Made by a program: the position numbers and the translations under genes
Part shown: positions 1-12,526 of the stretch, piece by piece
How the letters are laid out: every line of letters starts with the position of its first letter
Numbering within the stretch: position 1 is the first letter of the stretch
Assembly (NCBI GenBank): GCA_963924555.1
Contig: OZ004597.1
Coordinates: forward strand, 4,234,404-4,298,403
Direction of reading: 5' to 3'
Length of the DNA: 64,000 nucleotides
From: Crambe crambe
Lineage: Eukaryota; Porifera; Demospongiae; Poecilosclerida; Crambeidae
Notes under the pieces: generated by a model
What the model saw: only the letters and a program-made list of their open reading frames with translations
Database searches by the model: none
Told to the model about the DNA's origin: nothing

Positions 1-1140
1 TTCTGGGGTTCTCGTCAGTCCCGTAGGCTAGCCTGGATTCAGAGAAGACACTCTAATTCTAACTGGGAATGCACCAAGTCAGTTAACAACCTGAATAGAT
101 ATCGAAAACAAAGTCACTGTTGGGGCTATATAATCATAAGGTGAGGTAAATGACCACTGGCTGCTTGCTCGCCCAACTAATGCTATACGAGCATCTCTAG
201 TTATGATTGTGGAGGGCCTGGCCTGGTACGCGAAAATTTTATAGAAATCATAGCGTGGGTGTGTCCCATTCTCATCACATACGTCACCATGACGAAACGG
301 TGCTACGCCCACGAGTTCTCTGCAAAACATGGTCAAACTTCAAAGGAGCCCCGAAGGCGTGCTAGGTAAGTGCTAGTCCCCCTCTGGCTAGGTAAGTGCT
401 AGATAGCAGCAGGATTGATATTATTAAGGGTGGTGGCACATAGTAATTAAGGCATGCGCTAGTACAAGCACTAATTAACCGGAACCACAAACACTACCGC
501 GCTAAATAACAGATAGTGCTTTGGCACATATAAAATCCAGAATAATGAACAAGTCATTGCAACTCAGGAACTAAGCATGGCAATAAGCATATGGCAACTA
601 CTTGAAAAAGTTATATTTTGCTTTAGTTTATAGCTAGTACAGAATGTGCAGGACACAGGATCCTATAATGGAAAAGTAGAATGTGAATTGACAAAAACTA
701 AATGTAATCTTTATGGCAAAAAGTATAACAAGCTGTATATCAAATTGATTCCAAGTGGTCATTGAGCAGTTTACCTTGAGAATGAAAATCAGTCATAACA
801 TCAGTCATTTTGATTGGTCCTCCTTCATTTTTTGTGTATGTAGTACTATTCTGATACTTAATAACGTGGTGCAAGTTAGAAATTTCTATCATGTAAGTTA
901 ATTTAACTTAGCAACCATGCGTGGGCGGAGTGTGCCTGCATCCTTAAGTAGATTTGCTCTGTAAGAGAGCCAACTTTCAAGTTAACCTTCTGAAAAATGC
1001 GCATGCATGTGCTATGAAATCCTTTGGCGGTAATATTTTGCTGCTTGCATTCCTTTGCAAGTGGCACATACAGTGATGTTGTACAGCAGTAACCGTCAAC
1101 TGTGGAGAACCGACAGACCTGGTGAACAGTGTCCTGCTAA
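1..1140. other. No recognisable gene
   Basis: I see no supported gene here. A minus-strand open frame at 79-336 reads protein-like, but I do not recognise it and it has no neighbouring exons. A 16-bp sequence (gctaggtaagtgctag) occurs twice as a direct repeat at about 361-376 and 387-402. The rest is AT-rich and unremarkable. Confidence 0.5.
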
Positions 1141-2904
1141 AATAAAGTTGAAGAGTGTCCTGAGAAGTATGAATGTTTCTGACCTGGCCAGGTGGAGGCT
1201 GTTCTTCCTGTTGCCCATGGCAAAGATTTCTTTGTTAAAATGCCCACTGGGGGAGGAAAGTCACTATGCATGTACTTGGTGCCACTTTCCATCAGTAATG
1301 AGGCCATGGGTATTGTGATAAGTCTGCTGGTAGGTCTCATGGTACAGCAGGTAAATAAATAGTGTAATGTTGTTGGAAATTAATAGGTGACTCAACTTAG
1401 TTCAGCTGGTGTGTCAGCTGTCCATGGCTACAATTCAAGTCACATTGAAGATATAACAGCTGGGAAATTTACTCTAGACATAATTACAGTTTTTATTTCT
1501 CCTGAGATTGCACGGTTAATGGAGTGGAAGATATTTACTGACCCCATATATTGAAGGGGAAGATAGCACTTGTTGCTATGATGAGGCACACTGTATTTCA
1601 GAGTGGTTAGTACACCCATGCTAAAATTTTCTACTGTATAAACATACATTTTATTGATTAACAGGGGTACTGATTTTAAGGAGGCTTTTAAGGAAATGGG
1701 GGGATTACGAGCATTAATAGAAGCTCCTTTTATGGCACCTACTGCATCGGCTCCACCTGCGGTGCAATCGGAGATTATTTCTTCACTTTTTCTAGTAAAT
1801 CCTGTGTCGTGTGACCTTAATAGGAGGAACATTTTTATCTCGGCCAGTCCCATTAGGAGTTTAGATGTAGGTATATATAGCTGTTGGTTAACTCTTCACT
1901 AACAGAGATTTGGATGGGATATCAAGCATGCTGAAGTCACCCAATAGCTTCATCATACCAAAAACAATAGTGTACGTGCAGACCAAGGACATGGCATTGA
2001 AGGTGTATAGCCACATACAGAGGCAGTGTGCAGAGTGACATTATCATGTAGGAGTGTACCATGCTAGTCTAACACAATCTTCTATTTATCGTGGCTTCAA
2101 GAGCAGTGGTTCCACCATGAGATGCCTCATAGCTACCATAGCATTTGGAACGGTGTGTGACTAAAATCGAAATAGCATTATGTAATAGTGAATCTTTGTT
2201 AGGGCATGGACATTCCTGATGTTGAAGTTGTAGTTGTTTATGGGGCCCCAACAAGTGCCTCTCAACTGTATCAGGTGTGAGTTATGCAGTACAGCGAAAC
2301 CAACCAGGTCACCCAATAAGAGTATCTCTTTGTAGAGATATAGCTAGCAATAATTTACCAGACATTCTGGGTTGGTGGTTAGTTTCACTGTACTAGGGAG
2401 ATATTTGACTTAATTGTAATGTTACTTGTGTTATGAAAATAGCTGTTTGGACGTGCTGGAATGCCTTCCTGGACACATCTATTTTATAGCTCAAGGAAAG
2501 GTGCCCACAATTAATTTTTGGAATCCTTTATTGTGAACAGGTGTTGCAGGCAGTCTATACTGGAATGTATAGGAGGTTCAGTACAAGGAAGAGGCCATGA
2601 TTATGGGTGTTGTGATGCTTGTACTGGGAGAGTGGAAAGTAGCAGGCTTGACATACTAACTAGTAAAGTGAGCAAATGGAAACCAAGGAGAGTAGTGAGC
2701 CCTAATTTAGAGGCAAAGTTGATGGCCGCAAGAGAAGAAATTTTGGACACACACCCATCATTTCGAATGGTTGGCATTAACTTCCTGTGCCCAGATTCCA
2801 TCATCAAGACACTATGCAGCGAAGCACAATTTGCAAATAATACACAAGATTTCACAGTTCAAATTAGATCTGAATTTAGAGATAAATTTTTTGTGTTATA
2901 TTAG
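1141..2904 (+). pseudogene. RecQ-like DNA helicase, degenerate multi-exon gene
   Basis: RecQ-family helicases are ATP-dependent 3'-5' DNA unwinding enzymes. Pieces of the core appear in order: a motif 0 region (F-stop-PGQ near 1177-1191), Walker A (KMPTGGGKS at 1237-1263), SPE at about 1500, the DEAH box (DEAHCISEW near 1580-1605), a TASAP motif near 1745, then the second RecA lobe (KTIVYVQTKD, VGVYHASLTQ, LIATIAFG, GMDIPDVEVVVVYGAP near 1960-2272) and a Cys-rich zinc region (CCRQ...CCDAC near 2540-2625). Short introns fit the reading, for example 1351-1386 and 1606-1664, both GT-AG. Breaks: TGA at 1180-1182 replaces the motif 0 arginine, frame changes flank 1550-1580, and a second TGA lies at 2036-2038. 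The gene is convergent with the DUF6589-type gene. The family is clear; function is lost. Confidence 0.82.
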
Positions 2905-2934
2905 GGTCCTCATCATAATTAAAAAAAAAAAGAT

Positions 2935-3130
2935 TATCATTAGTAAGGTGACTAGAAGGCTAACTGGAGTGTCACACAATGGTCAAACAACATGAGAATG
3001 TAATGTGCCATAATCTTTCTTCTCTCTCTCCGAGTCCTTCATTACATAACTCGTCCAGACTGGCATTTTGCAAGTGATACAAAAAAATAAGATTTATTAA
3101 GAATTATTAGGGTCTAGTGTTTATTTTTCA
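2935..3130 (-). repeat. Partial duplication of the 3' end of the DUF6589-type gene
   Basis: The stretch from about 2935 (ggtgactagaaggctaact) to about 3072 (cgtccagactggcatt) repeats, with divergence, the sequence from about 3131 to 3300, which holds the end of the DUF6589-type gene. The copy is a truncated direct repeat and explains the odd similarity on both sides of the stop codon. Confidence 0.5.
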
Positions 3131-3159
3131 AAAGGTGACTGGAAGGCTAACTGTGATGA

Positions 3160-5876
3160 TCAAACCACATGAGATAGCTCATAATTTAAATCTAACGCAT
3201 CATAATCTTCTCTCTCCTCTCTCTCCAGGTCCTCCACTTCAACCCTATCCAGAGTATCCCTGATCCATGTGCTGTTACACAGCTTGTCCAGACCGGCATC
3301 TGTTGGATCGACAAAAGCTGGTGAGTTTCTTTCTTTTCTCTGTTGGACCACTCCTTTCTCCAGCAAATGGTTGGAGAGCTTTGTGATGTCCTTGCATGCG
3401 TCTAAGGTTGTGTGGGCTGTAGTACGATGGGCTGCAAATTCTCTGCCTATCTTCTTCGATATGTCCATCATGAATAGCCCACACAGAGAGAGATCTTCAA
3501 TGTGACAAGTCATGAGGTTTGACCCTCCAGTTCTCATTGATTCCTTATAATTATAATGGAGTGATAATTAAGTTTCCTACCTGTAATTATATACAGCATG
3601 TAAATACTAGGCCTTGCCTTATGTAAATACTAGGCCTTGCCTTATGTAAGAGTCCTAAATAGAGCACACCAAAGGAATAGGCATGCTAGTATAATATATT
3701 GAACCTTATGAACTTACAGATTGTAGTTCTCAATCATTTGATCGATGGGTTTGCCGTGGCCAATTTCCCCCGTTGTGTTAACGGTTTGATTGTGCATTGC
3801 AGTGTACGCCACATGTTTGGGGAGATTGGCAAACAAATTGGCCAATAGGTGGACGGTTTTACACGCATAATTTTTCCTGCCAGTCCCAATAAACTGTGGC
3901 AGCCATACCTTCCGTAGCCTCACAATGTGAGGCCCATTCTCATGTCGGATTGCAGCCCTCGAGTCTACATACAAAAAGGATGTGTGGAGGAATGTCCTGT
4001 GCATTTTGAAAACAGGATCTTTTGATGATGTTGGCATGAGTGTCAGCAACAAGTCGCTCAGCAGCAGATCGAAGCCACTCGTATGTATTTTCATGTGGAA
4101 TGGCATCCGTCACAGAATTGATCTTGAATGAGGAGCAGATGCTTGCTGTCAGATGTGCCTTGAAGACGTGCATGAGAAATTCATCTCCAACATTAAAGAC
4201 CTTGACACCCTTATCAACCTGCAGACGCCTCACATGTTCTCCCATGTTCGACAAGGACCCATGTTATGCCAGAGTGCCCCAAAAGGTGAGAAAAATCACC
4301 TTCAGACACTCGGCATAGAAAGTGGAAGTCACCTGTGTGGTATAAAAGTACTTTTACAAATACATAAACATCCTATATATAATGTATGTATGTACAGGGT
4401 TTCATACAGGAATTTTTGATAGAGGGGGACTATGCATGTGGGTGTGCTTGTGTGAGGAAAATGCTATATAGAGATTGTACAGACACATTCAGTAATTGGT
4501 TTGGAAAGGAATTTTAATCAGAAGGGGGATTCCCTCCTTCCCCCTCTGCTGTATGAAACTGTAATGTATGTGTGTAGTGCCCACCAGGATTTTCATGAGC
4601 CCATGACAGCTTGTCCTTGGGGTGAGGTTCTGTCACTCACCACATCTTGCATCCTCTGATATCCTTGCAGGTGAGCTGGTCGCCTACAACCACCTGTATG
4701 ATTGTTACATGGCAATTTTTCTTTGTATGTGGCTCAGAAAAGAAATCAATACATACCTGTTCATTACCCATTAGGTCAGCATCATCAAGTAGCTGTGTCA
4801 CGATCTCTAAGGTGATGCTCTTATATTTCTCATCCTTGAATAGAATGGAACCACTTCTGATTTTGTTACGGGATGAAGTAGTTCTGTTGGTGGGATCAGC
4901 TCGGTGAGGTGTTTGAGATTCTCTACAAGGAACCTCATCATATAGCTCACTGATCGTTCCTTTAATATGGCAGCATCAATTTCACTAGGCAGAAAATCGT
5001 CAATGGTCAGAGATGAGCGAGATCTTTTTGGGGTGTTGTCTGACCAGCTGAAGTCAAAATCAGGAAAATAGCAGATCTTGATTGCCAACTGTGATGTCAG
5101 GTTGGTCATAGTGGAACGACGCTCTGGAGGTATGTATGTAATGATGCTACTTTGTAGCCAAAATAGAGCACACCAATTTTCATATCATGGGTGTAGTTGG
5201 GCCCAATAACCTGCCTAATTACTTCCAGGCTGTTGTATAGGACACGCACACTCCAGCATGGTTGAGCACTGTTATCACCTAATCATTTTAGATATTGGCT
5301 GGAAGTTTCTGTACTAATAATTTGTGTGTCTTACTTGTTTATTGGTAGCCCGAGCAATGAGCATGATTGATATGAGGAGTTGCAGTCCAAGGACCTTGAA
5401 GGGCCATTGCTGACCACAGTTTGGCGATATGGAGATGTATGTCACCTTCATCACTGTGCAGTCTCCCAACTTGTCCATGACATCTGGGGCATTAGAAGTG
5501 AAACTCATCCAGCATTGAGTCCAGTGAGAAATCATGCATGTGTTGAATGGTATCTGGACCGTGGTGGGCAATCATGTTGGGGGTGAGCAGGGACTGGATT
5601 TGGTCATCCAACATCTTTGTAAATTTTGATTCCTGCTCTGACTGGGCTACCCTCTGTTTCAGCTGCACCACATCCTGCTCCAACTCTCTGTTCTTCCTGA
5701 TCAAAGATGACTGACTCTCAGTGCCCACGTCCTTCTCTATGCCATAGATGTATGTGTGTCTTTCCTGCTTACTGTATTTGGAACTCATCCCTGATGGCAT
5801 GGCCTAGATTAATAATGTTGACGCCTGTAGTAGGCACAATCTCCATAGCAGCTTCATCCAAAATGTCAGATAACAT
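3160..5876 (-). pseudogene. DUF6589-type transposon-associated protein, frameshifted multi-exon gene
   Basis: DUF6589 proteins are large and poorly characterised; they are found in repeated copies in sponges, cnidarians and fungi and are thought to be transposon-encoded. Here a signature block GDQLTCKDIRGCKMW is read on the minus strand at 4671-4685 and following bases. It is preceded by LLDDADLMGNEQ and a VENLKHLTELIP segment (4807-5109). It is followed by a VFNVGDEFLMHVFKAHL segment (about 4110-4230), the VSLPQFI-like region (3714-4030) and a C-terminal part (3160-3537). A glutamine-rich coiled coil lies N-terminally (5570-5720). Plausible splice sites occur, for example GT after the GCKMW block. 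Several frame changes (near 4845, 4020 and 5770) make it a probable pseudogene. It is convergent with the RecQ-like relic; whether the two once formed one element is open. Confidence 0.65.
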
Positions 5877-6714
5877 GTTTCCATGGCAATCACAACAAAA
5901 AAATAATTGTGCCAATAAAAATATGTGGAACACTTGGTTTTGTGATCGTTGCTAGTTAGCCCTAGCACTAGCATGCTAACTTAGCAGTAGGTGGTATTGA
6001 ATCTGGTCTAGCTGGAATGGACCATAAATGATCTAATCTCGATCAGCCTGCAGAATTCTTCACGAGTGTTGGTAAGTCTTGGTTGTGAATCAGTCCTTTT
6101 GTTTTACGCAGTGTCTACTGAGCCGGTACGGCATCGGAATTTTCTTCGTGGAGTGCCGGTGTCATAATGTTTTGGGGACCCCCTATTTCAGGGACCCCCG
6201 TCCCCAAATCTACGTAGATATGGGGATCCCCGTCCCCACATCGACGTAGATATGGGGATCCCCATCCCTAAATCTACGTAGATATGGGAACCTCCGTCCC
6301 CATATCTACGGTAATGGGGACCTTGCTAATAGCAAGCTTGGGGAGAAAAAATCAGTCTGGGAACTAAGCTGTTCCCCTTTATATTGATATAGCATGCTTG
6401 TAGGTATACGTAATATAAACCACAATAATAGGCTAGTCTCGTGAACCAGACCCTACGCGCGTAGGGTCTGGTTCATGTGACTAAATAATAGGCTATAATT
6501 GTTTCAATTTGGGGCAAGATGTCTGAGGGTGCCTCACTGTCACAAACTGAGACAGAGAGGTAAACAGAGGTTTTCAAATAAGCAATCCTTGGCCAGCATT
6601 ACAAAGGAGCAGGTTGCAGATGAGAGACCACCTCGTGAAGATGATACAAGTGAAGTAGCTAGACCATCTAAAAAGTTCTTATAATTATCTATGAAGATTC
6701 GTGGATGAGATATC

Positions 6715-7150
6715 CTTTGATCAACATACATTTGGGGATGGGGTCCCCATATCTACAGATGGAGAATGGTACCTACGGTATATCTGGATGAGGTATCTTT
6801 ATTGATAAACATACATTTGGGGATGGGGTCCCCATATCTACAGATGGAGAATGGTACCTACGGTATATAGATCTGGATGAGGTATCTTTATTGATAAATA
6901 TACATTTGGGGATGGGGTCCCCATATCTACAGATGGAGAATGGTACATACGGTATATCTGGATGAGGTATCTTTTTTGATAAGCATACATTTGGGGATGG
7001 GGTCCCCATATCTACAGATGGAGAAATGGTACCTACGGTATAACTGGATGAGTTACATTTGGGGATGGGGTCCCCATATCTACAGATAGGGTACTGTAGC
7101 TACTTAGCTAGCTATAATAGATTCATACATTTGGGGATGGGGTCCCAGAT
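6715..7150. repeat. Tandem repeat, about 85-bp unit, five to six copies
   Basis: Each unit contains acatttggggatggggtccc, then catatctacagatggagaat, a ggtacctacggtatat block and a gatgaggtatcttt-ttgat block. Copies start near 6727, 6809, 6900, 6986, 7056 and 7127; the later ones are shortened. The motif is the same GC-rich block found in the ends of the surrounding element, so the array probably grew from its terminal sequence. Confidence 0.8.
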
Positions 7151-7289
7151 GAGGTAATTTAGTGGTGTCAAATTTTTAGTGGATGCCAGTACAGATATTT
7201 TATCATTGAATCTACAGATATATTAGCTATTGGAGGTCGTTAAATCTATGTTGGATTTTTGCTGAAAGTGTGGTAGAGGAATCTGACCT

Positions 7290-7293
7290 ATTA

Positions 7294-7333
<40 letters not shown>

Positions 7334-7345
7334 TATCATTATTAT
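7290..7345. repeat. (ATT)n microsatellite
   Basis: A run of about 14 uninterrupted tta/att units is followed by interrupted copies with tca substitutions. Confidence 0.9.
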
Positions 7346-7522
7346 TATCATTATCATTAAAATAAAATAAGCATTATGAAATAGTAGTGATTAAAAATTA
7401 ATATGGATAAAAAAATTAATGCAAGCTAGGATAATGTAATTTTGTATTTTTTTTATATTTTTTTTTAATATTAAACTATTGGAGGGCCAAAACTGTGGTC
7501 CATATGGATGACAGCCTCAAAC

Positions 7523-9204
7523 CATAGATACTATAAACTACGTGTACGGGATTGGAAACGGCACATTAACCCGTTGAATCCGTGTCCGAGGGCGTAGCCT
7601 TGCCTAACTCTTTATCATCCGCGAGCAACGTAACGCGGGAGATTGCCGCTGCTACTGATCTCTGTGATCCTCTGAGTTACCTATGGCCTCTTGCATTCCA
7701 CAAGTTAAAGGTTAGCTGACAACTTATTATTGTATAAAAAAGGGAGGGAGAAAAATGAAAATTAGGTAGTTAGGTGATATTTAAGTTAGAGGCTACTTCA
7801 TATCTGCAGATAGTTGTGTGGAAGTTATAAAAGCTGCTTGCCATAATATGAGCATGGATGCAGATTATGATACCTCCGTGGATAATTGTAAGATTGTAAT
7901 TGACATGGCTACAAAGTTATACGAGCTATACCAGCAACCCAATTCCATTATTACTGAGTTCAGTAAATGGCTTCTAGATTCTATCTCAAAAATCATTACA
8001 AAAGGTATAGAAAATTTTCAAGTATTAAGGAAAAATTATGGATTGAGTTTCACTCACTCCGGAGTTCATCTTCATTTATTGATAAGTGGGTGAAATTCCT
8101 CACTGATTGTGGCATAACCATTGAGCCCAGCAACTTACTCTGAATTTATTCACCTCACTGATAGAAAAAGCATTACCTGCGACAGTTGATGATGATGTAC
8201 ACACCAATATAAAGGAGCTAATATATGAAGGACAGTGTGCAATTAGGTATATTAGAGGCTACATAATCAGATCCATTCACAAAGACTGCACAGTCAAAGA
8301 AATTTTACTTGGACTTGACGACTTACATAACAGTGACAATATCTGAATCGGAGGAATGGATGTGTGCCATCGATAGGGGAGGTTTAATCCTTTTATTATA
8401 CCCTATGTGCCATAGAATATAGTACACGGTGCCATTTTAATATAACAGGAATAGATACTCTCCCATGCACATTAACAATATTGTTGAAGATGTTATCTCC
8501 CCTAATTCTGCCTCTTTTACATCTCTGCAGATTCGACCCAATCATCACTAGCACTGTGAGACTTGCTGTCTTTTAGCATTGGAATACATACATTTCTTTG
8601 ACTCATAGCTATAATTCAATTTTAATAATAGCCATTTTCAAAAAAGTGTAACAAATTAACTGTTTTCTCTAGCATCAAAAGCTTATTACAGGTACATATG
8701 GTAAGCATTGCTCTACCACTTTCAGTAGAGTGGTAGGCATTTTAGCTAATAGTAATGTAGGAAGTGTTACTACAGTTGAACTGGTTTTTTTCATCCAAAT
8801 TGTCCACTCTGCTGAATGTAATAGTATTACATGACTTAAAATATGGTTAAGCACATGTAAGAAACTATTCTCCAACTAATTTTCATTATCATTACTGTTC
8901 ACTGTGAGTTCTAGGCAAGTTAATGTTACTAACATGCAAAAAAGTAGCCATTTTCACGGTAACTAGAGTTTATGAACTATTTCTGCAACTCTTTCATGTA
9001 AAAGCTTTGCATAGTTACCTTGCTAATCCACCGCAGGAACTATTCCTCCTTTGGAGATGAACTTGGGATGAGTAGAACACGCGAAATTCGCCAAAACAGG
9101 AAACTAACTTGTCTACGAAACCTCGGACAAGGATGAATTACATTGCCATATACGGATGCGGGGGCGGGTTTCCAATCCCGTACACGTAGTTTATAGTATC
9201 TATG
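7523..9204. mobile_element. Nested DNA transposon with 7-bp target-site duplication
   Basis: The ends are inverted repeats of about 37 bp that begin CATAGATACTATAAACTAC at 7523 and end with the inverse at 9204. They are flanked by a perfect direct repeat ctcaaac (7516-7522 and 9205-9211). A relative with the same terminal pattern, ending in a shared GGATTGGAAAC, lies at 30187-31256 and also has a 7-bp duplication. The element carries a broken coding region (7818-8402) related to the minus-strand gene at 58.6-59.8 kb, which links this family to that protein. A 7-8 bp duplication would suit a P-like superfamily, but that is inference. Confidence 0.82.
7818..8402 (+). pseudogene. Broken relative of the transposon gene at 58.6-59.8 kb
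   Basis: The first part reads VIKAACHNMSM...SIITEFSKWLLDSISK. A frame change in the A-run near 8033 then gives EKLWIEFHSLRSSSSFIDKW, which parallels REHLWKKFHLIRMKNELCSLW in the later gene. Further on, RYIRGYIIRSI (about 8245) and EEWMCAIDRGGLILL (about 8352) match RYVGGYVARKLL and KWMDTVNRGGLYHL there. At least two frame changes and a stop show it is dead. It lies wholly inside the nested element at 7523-9204. Confidence 0.7.
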
Positions 9205-9497
9205 CTCAAACTGAATAGCCCACTTCCCCATAGCTATTATTCAACCCTAAAACAGTAAAATAAGTACTAGCTACAGATGGGCTAACTTACCCAGCTTGAA
9301 CCGAATATTTCACTCTCCCTCACTTTTGTTTTATCAGCTATGTAGCAATAGATATAAAGCGCGAGGACTGGGTGTCCCTATATCTATGGGGGGGGTCCCC
9401 ATATCTACGGTAGATTTAGGGACGGGGGGTCCCTAGAACTCTGGGGTCCCCAAAACTTTATGACACCGGCAGGACACTTAGAAAATTTTCAAAGATT

Positions 9498-9596
9498 GAA
9501 AAACCAATTCGGGAATCGAATCCGAGACAGCACGTTCAATAGCACACGGCACTAACCGATGCGCCACAGTACCGGCTCAGTAGACACTGCGTTTAT
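9498..9596 (-). repeat. tRNA-derived (SINE-like) sequence
   Basis: On the minus strand there is a good A box (TGGCGCATCGGTTAGTGCC) and, about 32 nt further on, a B box-like GGATTCGATTC whose TCGG/CCGA stem can form. The acceptor stem does not pair well, so this is not a functional tRNA. A shortened inverse partner of its outer part lies near 6108-6142. It is most simply a tRNA-derived SINE head or tRNA pseudogene. Confidence 0.5.
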
Positions 9597-9880
9597 CTTA
9601 ACGAAACGGAGCAGAAATTCTTGAACATATAATAGCGCCTTGGGTCCAGCAGACCAAACTCCAGCTCAAATGCGTGGGCAGGGTCTCATGCACTGCCCAA
9701 GCCCGATTAAGACGGTTCTATCCCCCCAAGACTTCGCGTACCAGACCCTCCACATTCACAACTAAAAGAGGGCCTTGGGCACGAGGCTAAATTTTTGCGC
9801 AACAATGATCACACGTCACAATATAGAATATCAACTTTAGCAATAAAAATTAATAACAAAATGAAATTTTGCAAACTATT

Positions 9881-10144
9881 TCATTTCCAGTTGAGATCAT
9901 CACTCTGTAAAGTTCGCTGAACTTGTCTCATTTTCTTTAGAACTTTTACTGGGGAATCCATAAATAAAAATAAATTTCCATTATAGCCCAATTGTTTATG
10001 CTTTCTTCGAACAAGTATCAGTTCATGTATAAGAGTTAGTTGTTCAGATGTTTTTCCTATATTTAGTTGGATACTTCTCAATTTAAGTTCCTTCTTTCGT
10101 AGCTCCATTGGGTCTTCATATTTTTTAAGACTGGATGCCAATAA
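9881..10144 (-). CDS. CEP57: CEP57-like protein, C-terminal exon
   Basis: The last exon of the gene whose other exons lie at 22-23 and 29.4 kb. CEP57-family proteins are centrosomal coiled-coil proteins with a C-terminal microtubule-binding part. The exon encodes a basic helical segment (LRKKELKLRSIQLNIGK) and ends VLKKMRQVQRTLQSDDLNWK then stop, which resembles the conserved C-terminus of vertebrate CEP57 (Leu-rich, ending near a CWD motif). A likely 3' splice acceptor ends at 10145-10146 (AG on the minus strand). One or more exons between this and 22,047 were not found, so the join is inferred. The intervening 11.9 kb is filled with transposons. Confidence 0.62.
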   Translation of the reverse strand, partial: LLASSLKKYEDPMELRKKELKLRSIQLNIGKTSEQLTLIHELILVRRKHKQLGYNGNLFLFMDSPVKVLKKMRQVQRTLQSDDLNWK

Positions 10145-11381
10145 CTGGTACTCACTGTATCAAAATCAGAACACAAACAATAGTCAACAAGATATGTATA
10201 AATAATTGTCTACAAATCTAGAATCAGTCAAAGTTATACCAGGAGAAAAAACCACAAAGTATAATGATCAATATCAACCCTTAGAGTCCATCAAATTGCC
10301 CAAGACAAAGATATATCACCCAACTCTTGTTCCGATGAGCTGAAAGAAACCATTCTACATATCTGACTCAAGATCAAGGAACCTATCTTTCCATTTGACA
10401 GCCTTGCATGCAGCAGCCTGTGGTGCTCAGATTGATCAATTTGTCAGTTGGGTGTTTACCACTCAAAGTTACAGGATGCATCAAGTAGGAAAGCTCCACT
10501 GACCCTCAGTATTCCTCAACAAGGTGTAAAGAGAGGAGAACACCGTTAGAGGGGAGGGTATTTTTCGAATGAAAGATTTCAAGTCTGACAAGAAACATTG
10601 GTTTTGAGATACAGAGATCCAATAGGTTTCTGCCTTAACACTTTATTGCACAGTTAGAGATAATTTGAGAGGTGAAATTTGAGAAAGAGTTTTCCTGAGG
10701 TTTCCTATGAAATATATTTGTAACTCGAATCAGCAAGCTATATGATAAGAAATGGTCTTCACTCAATTGCTGATACCACATCATTGGTGGTCAGAGTTCG
10801 TTCTATAACTTGTTCATGTGTTATTTTTTGGAAGGAGGCCATGGGGTGACTTCAAGAGAAACATGGGTATTACTTGGATCATGAACTGTGTGAGCTGTCT
10901 GGAGGTACACAGCTCGAAAATTAGAGTCTCTTCTTGGTTTAGTTCAGATCCAAAGGTGTGCACCAGGCTCTGAGGTTGTTGGCACGGACAGGAGTGTGAC
11001 GAGGTTGGCTGTTTTTTCCCTTGGGTTTACCCTGGGAGGACTTACATGATTTTGGCAGAACCAATTAAAGCACCGGCCACTGGTCTTTGGGTCAGTGTTT
11101 GAATCTCGAGAGCCAAAAAACAGGGGATGCGTCCTTTCTTAACTTCGTCTGGTAGGCTGAGGATTCACTTTCTCTCAGCCAATCAATTTCTTGAGTGTAG
11201 AGAGTAGTACAGCCATATCTAGGTCAGAATTTGCTACAATATGTCTCAATTTTGGGGGTTACCGAGCCAGGACAGGCTATAGTATGGCTTCATAGGAGGC
11301 AGCTTTAAATTCCAGAGAACCTGAAGAGCCCATTTTTTGCTCAGTTTATATGTCCACATTTCATCACATTATTTTCAATTA
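10145..11381. other. Presumed CEP57 intron sequence, no gene seen
   Basis: This lies between the last CEP57 exon and the 7.3-kb inverted-repeat element. All frames are closed frequently and I recognise no repeat family. Confidence 0.5.
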
Positions 11382-12361
11382 CAGTGCTCCAAAGTAGATT
11401 TTTTTAATTTTTGGTCCTTTTTGTGTTTCTGCTTATTTTTCTTGTACTACAGGTTCTGGAAGACTAAAACTTGGTACAGATGTACAGACACCCTTCTACA
11501 TCATATATATGGAATAAAATGTCATTGAAAGTGAACTGTGCTTTTATTTTTCACTGTATTGTGTGCATACTTTTAGGTCCGTAGTACAAAAAGTGTTTAG
11601 TACAGGATTTCCACATTTTTTATGGTTAAGGTCTATTATCCACTGAGAACCTTCCATTTGGACCAAAGTTTAAGGTCAACCATTATCCAGAACCATGGTA
11701 CCAGGTAAGTTCCCACAAACAGCCACAAAGGTAAGAATTTTGCCCTTTTTTCAGAAAAACAGAACTGTTTAGGCCATAACTCCCCTAAATATTGTAGTTA
11801 AGGTCTCTTATTGAGATATGCTATGCATCTACAACCCAGCTTAATTGGTACCAGGTTTGGACTCTAAATCATCAATAGTTCTTGAAATCATCTAAGTTTT
11901 ATACCGGGTGGTACAGCCAAAACAGCACTCTCGGTTAAATTTTTCTACGTCATCAGTTTGCAACAGCATCCCTTGACCTTCGTACTGAGGCCCACATGGC
12001 ACTCAAAACTTGGTTCAAATAACTGGTATGGAAGAAGAGAGGTTGTGAAGTTGTTATTTCAGACTCTACTAACATTTCTGATGCTACAATGCAAGAGAAG
12101 CTGTACTGCCAAGGCTGGAGAAAATATCCAAGCGCGGGCAACTGGCGGGTAAATCGCGCTCTTGTGGGCTTCGGTGCAGGTTGAGTTTCTCACTATTAAG
12201 ATCTTCTATCAGATGCATTAGAGGTGCACGCTCACACATCAAGTCTGCACCAGTTGACCTCATACACACTGAATCTGGTTTTCACCTTGTGGAATAAACT
12301 TATTGCAGCGAGCGAGCTGACTCTCAGGTCATGATCATTGAAATTATAAATATAATATATA

Positions 12362-12526
12362 CAGGGGTTTTCAGGTTGGTTGACCAGTAGAATTTGCACA
12401 TGTGCAAGATAAATTCAAGCGAGCACAATATACTGTCATATAAATGCAATGATCTTAAATTTTGCGAGCACGAATTTAATTCTGCACAGTCGGCAAATTT
12501 TGTGTCAACCAACCTGAAAACCCCTG
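12362..12526. mobile_element. 165-bp MITE, Tc1/mariner-like ends
   Basis: Terminal inverted repeats CAGGGGTTTTCAGGTTGGTT on the left and their inverse on the right (12504-12526) are bounded by TA on both sides (12360-12361 and 12527-12528). The right TA is also the left TA of the neighbouring Tc1-like element. Confidence 0.82.

Larger units (their letters stand above)
6154..9471. mobile_element. Non-autonomous DNA element with TGCCGGTGTCA inverted ends
   Basis: The left end reads TGCCGGTGTCATAATGTTTT from 6154 and the right end is its inverse, finishing TGACACCGGCA at 9461-9471. Inside both ends lie matching GC-rich blocks (ggggaccccc, then a tctacgtagatatgggg type motif), giving roughly 75 bp of imperfect inverted repeat. 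Further out, a second inverted pair (gtgtctactgagccggtac at about 6115-6135 and its inverse at about 9572-9592) extends the symmetry. No coding capacity of its own was found; a nested element fills 7523-9204. I see no clear target-site duplication. Confidence 0.65.

Noticed and set aside
6773-7009. Minus-strand open frame with repeated GTPSPNVCLS
   Set aside because: It mirrors the 85-bp tandem repeat and has no other gene features.
9498-9596. Functional tRNA gene
   Set aside because: The A and B boxes are good, but the acceptor stem does not pair and the anticodon arm is irregular, so it is a tRNA-derived repeat at best.
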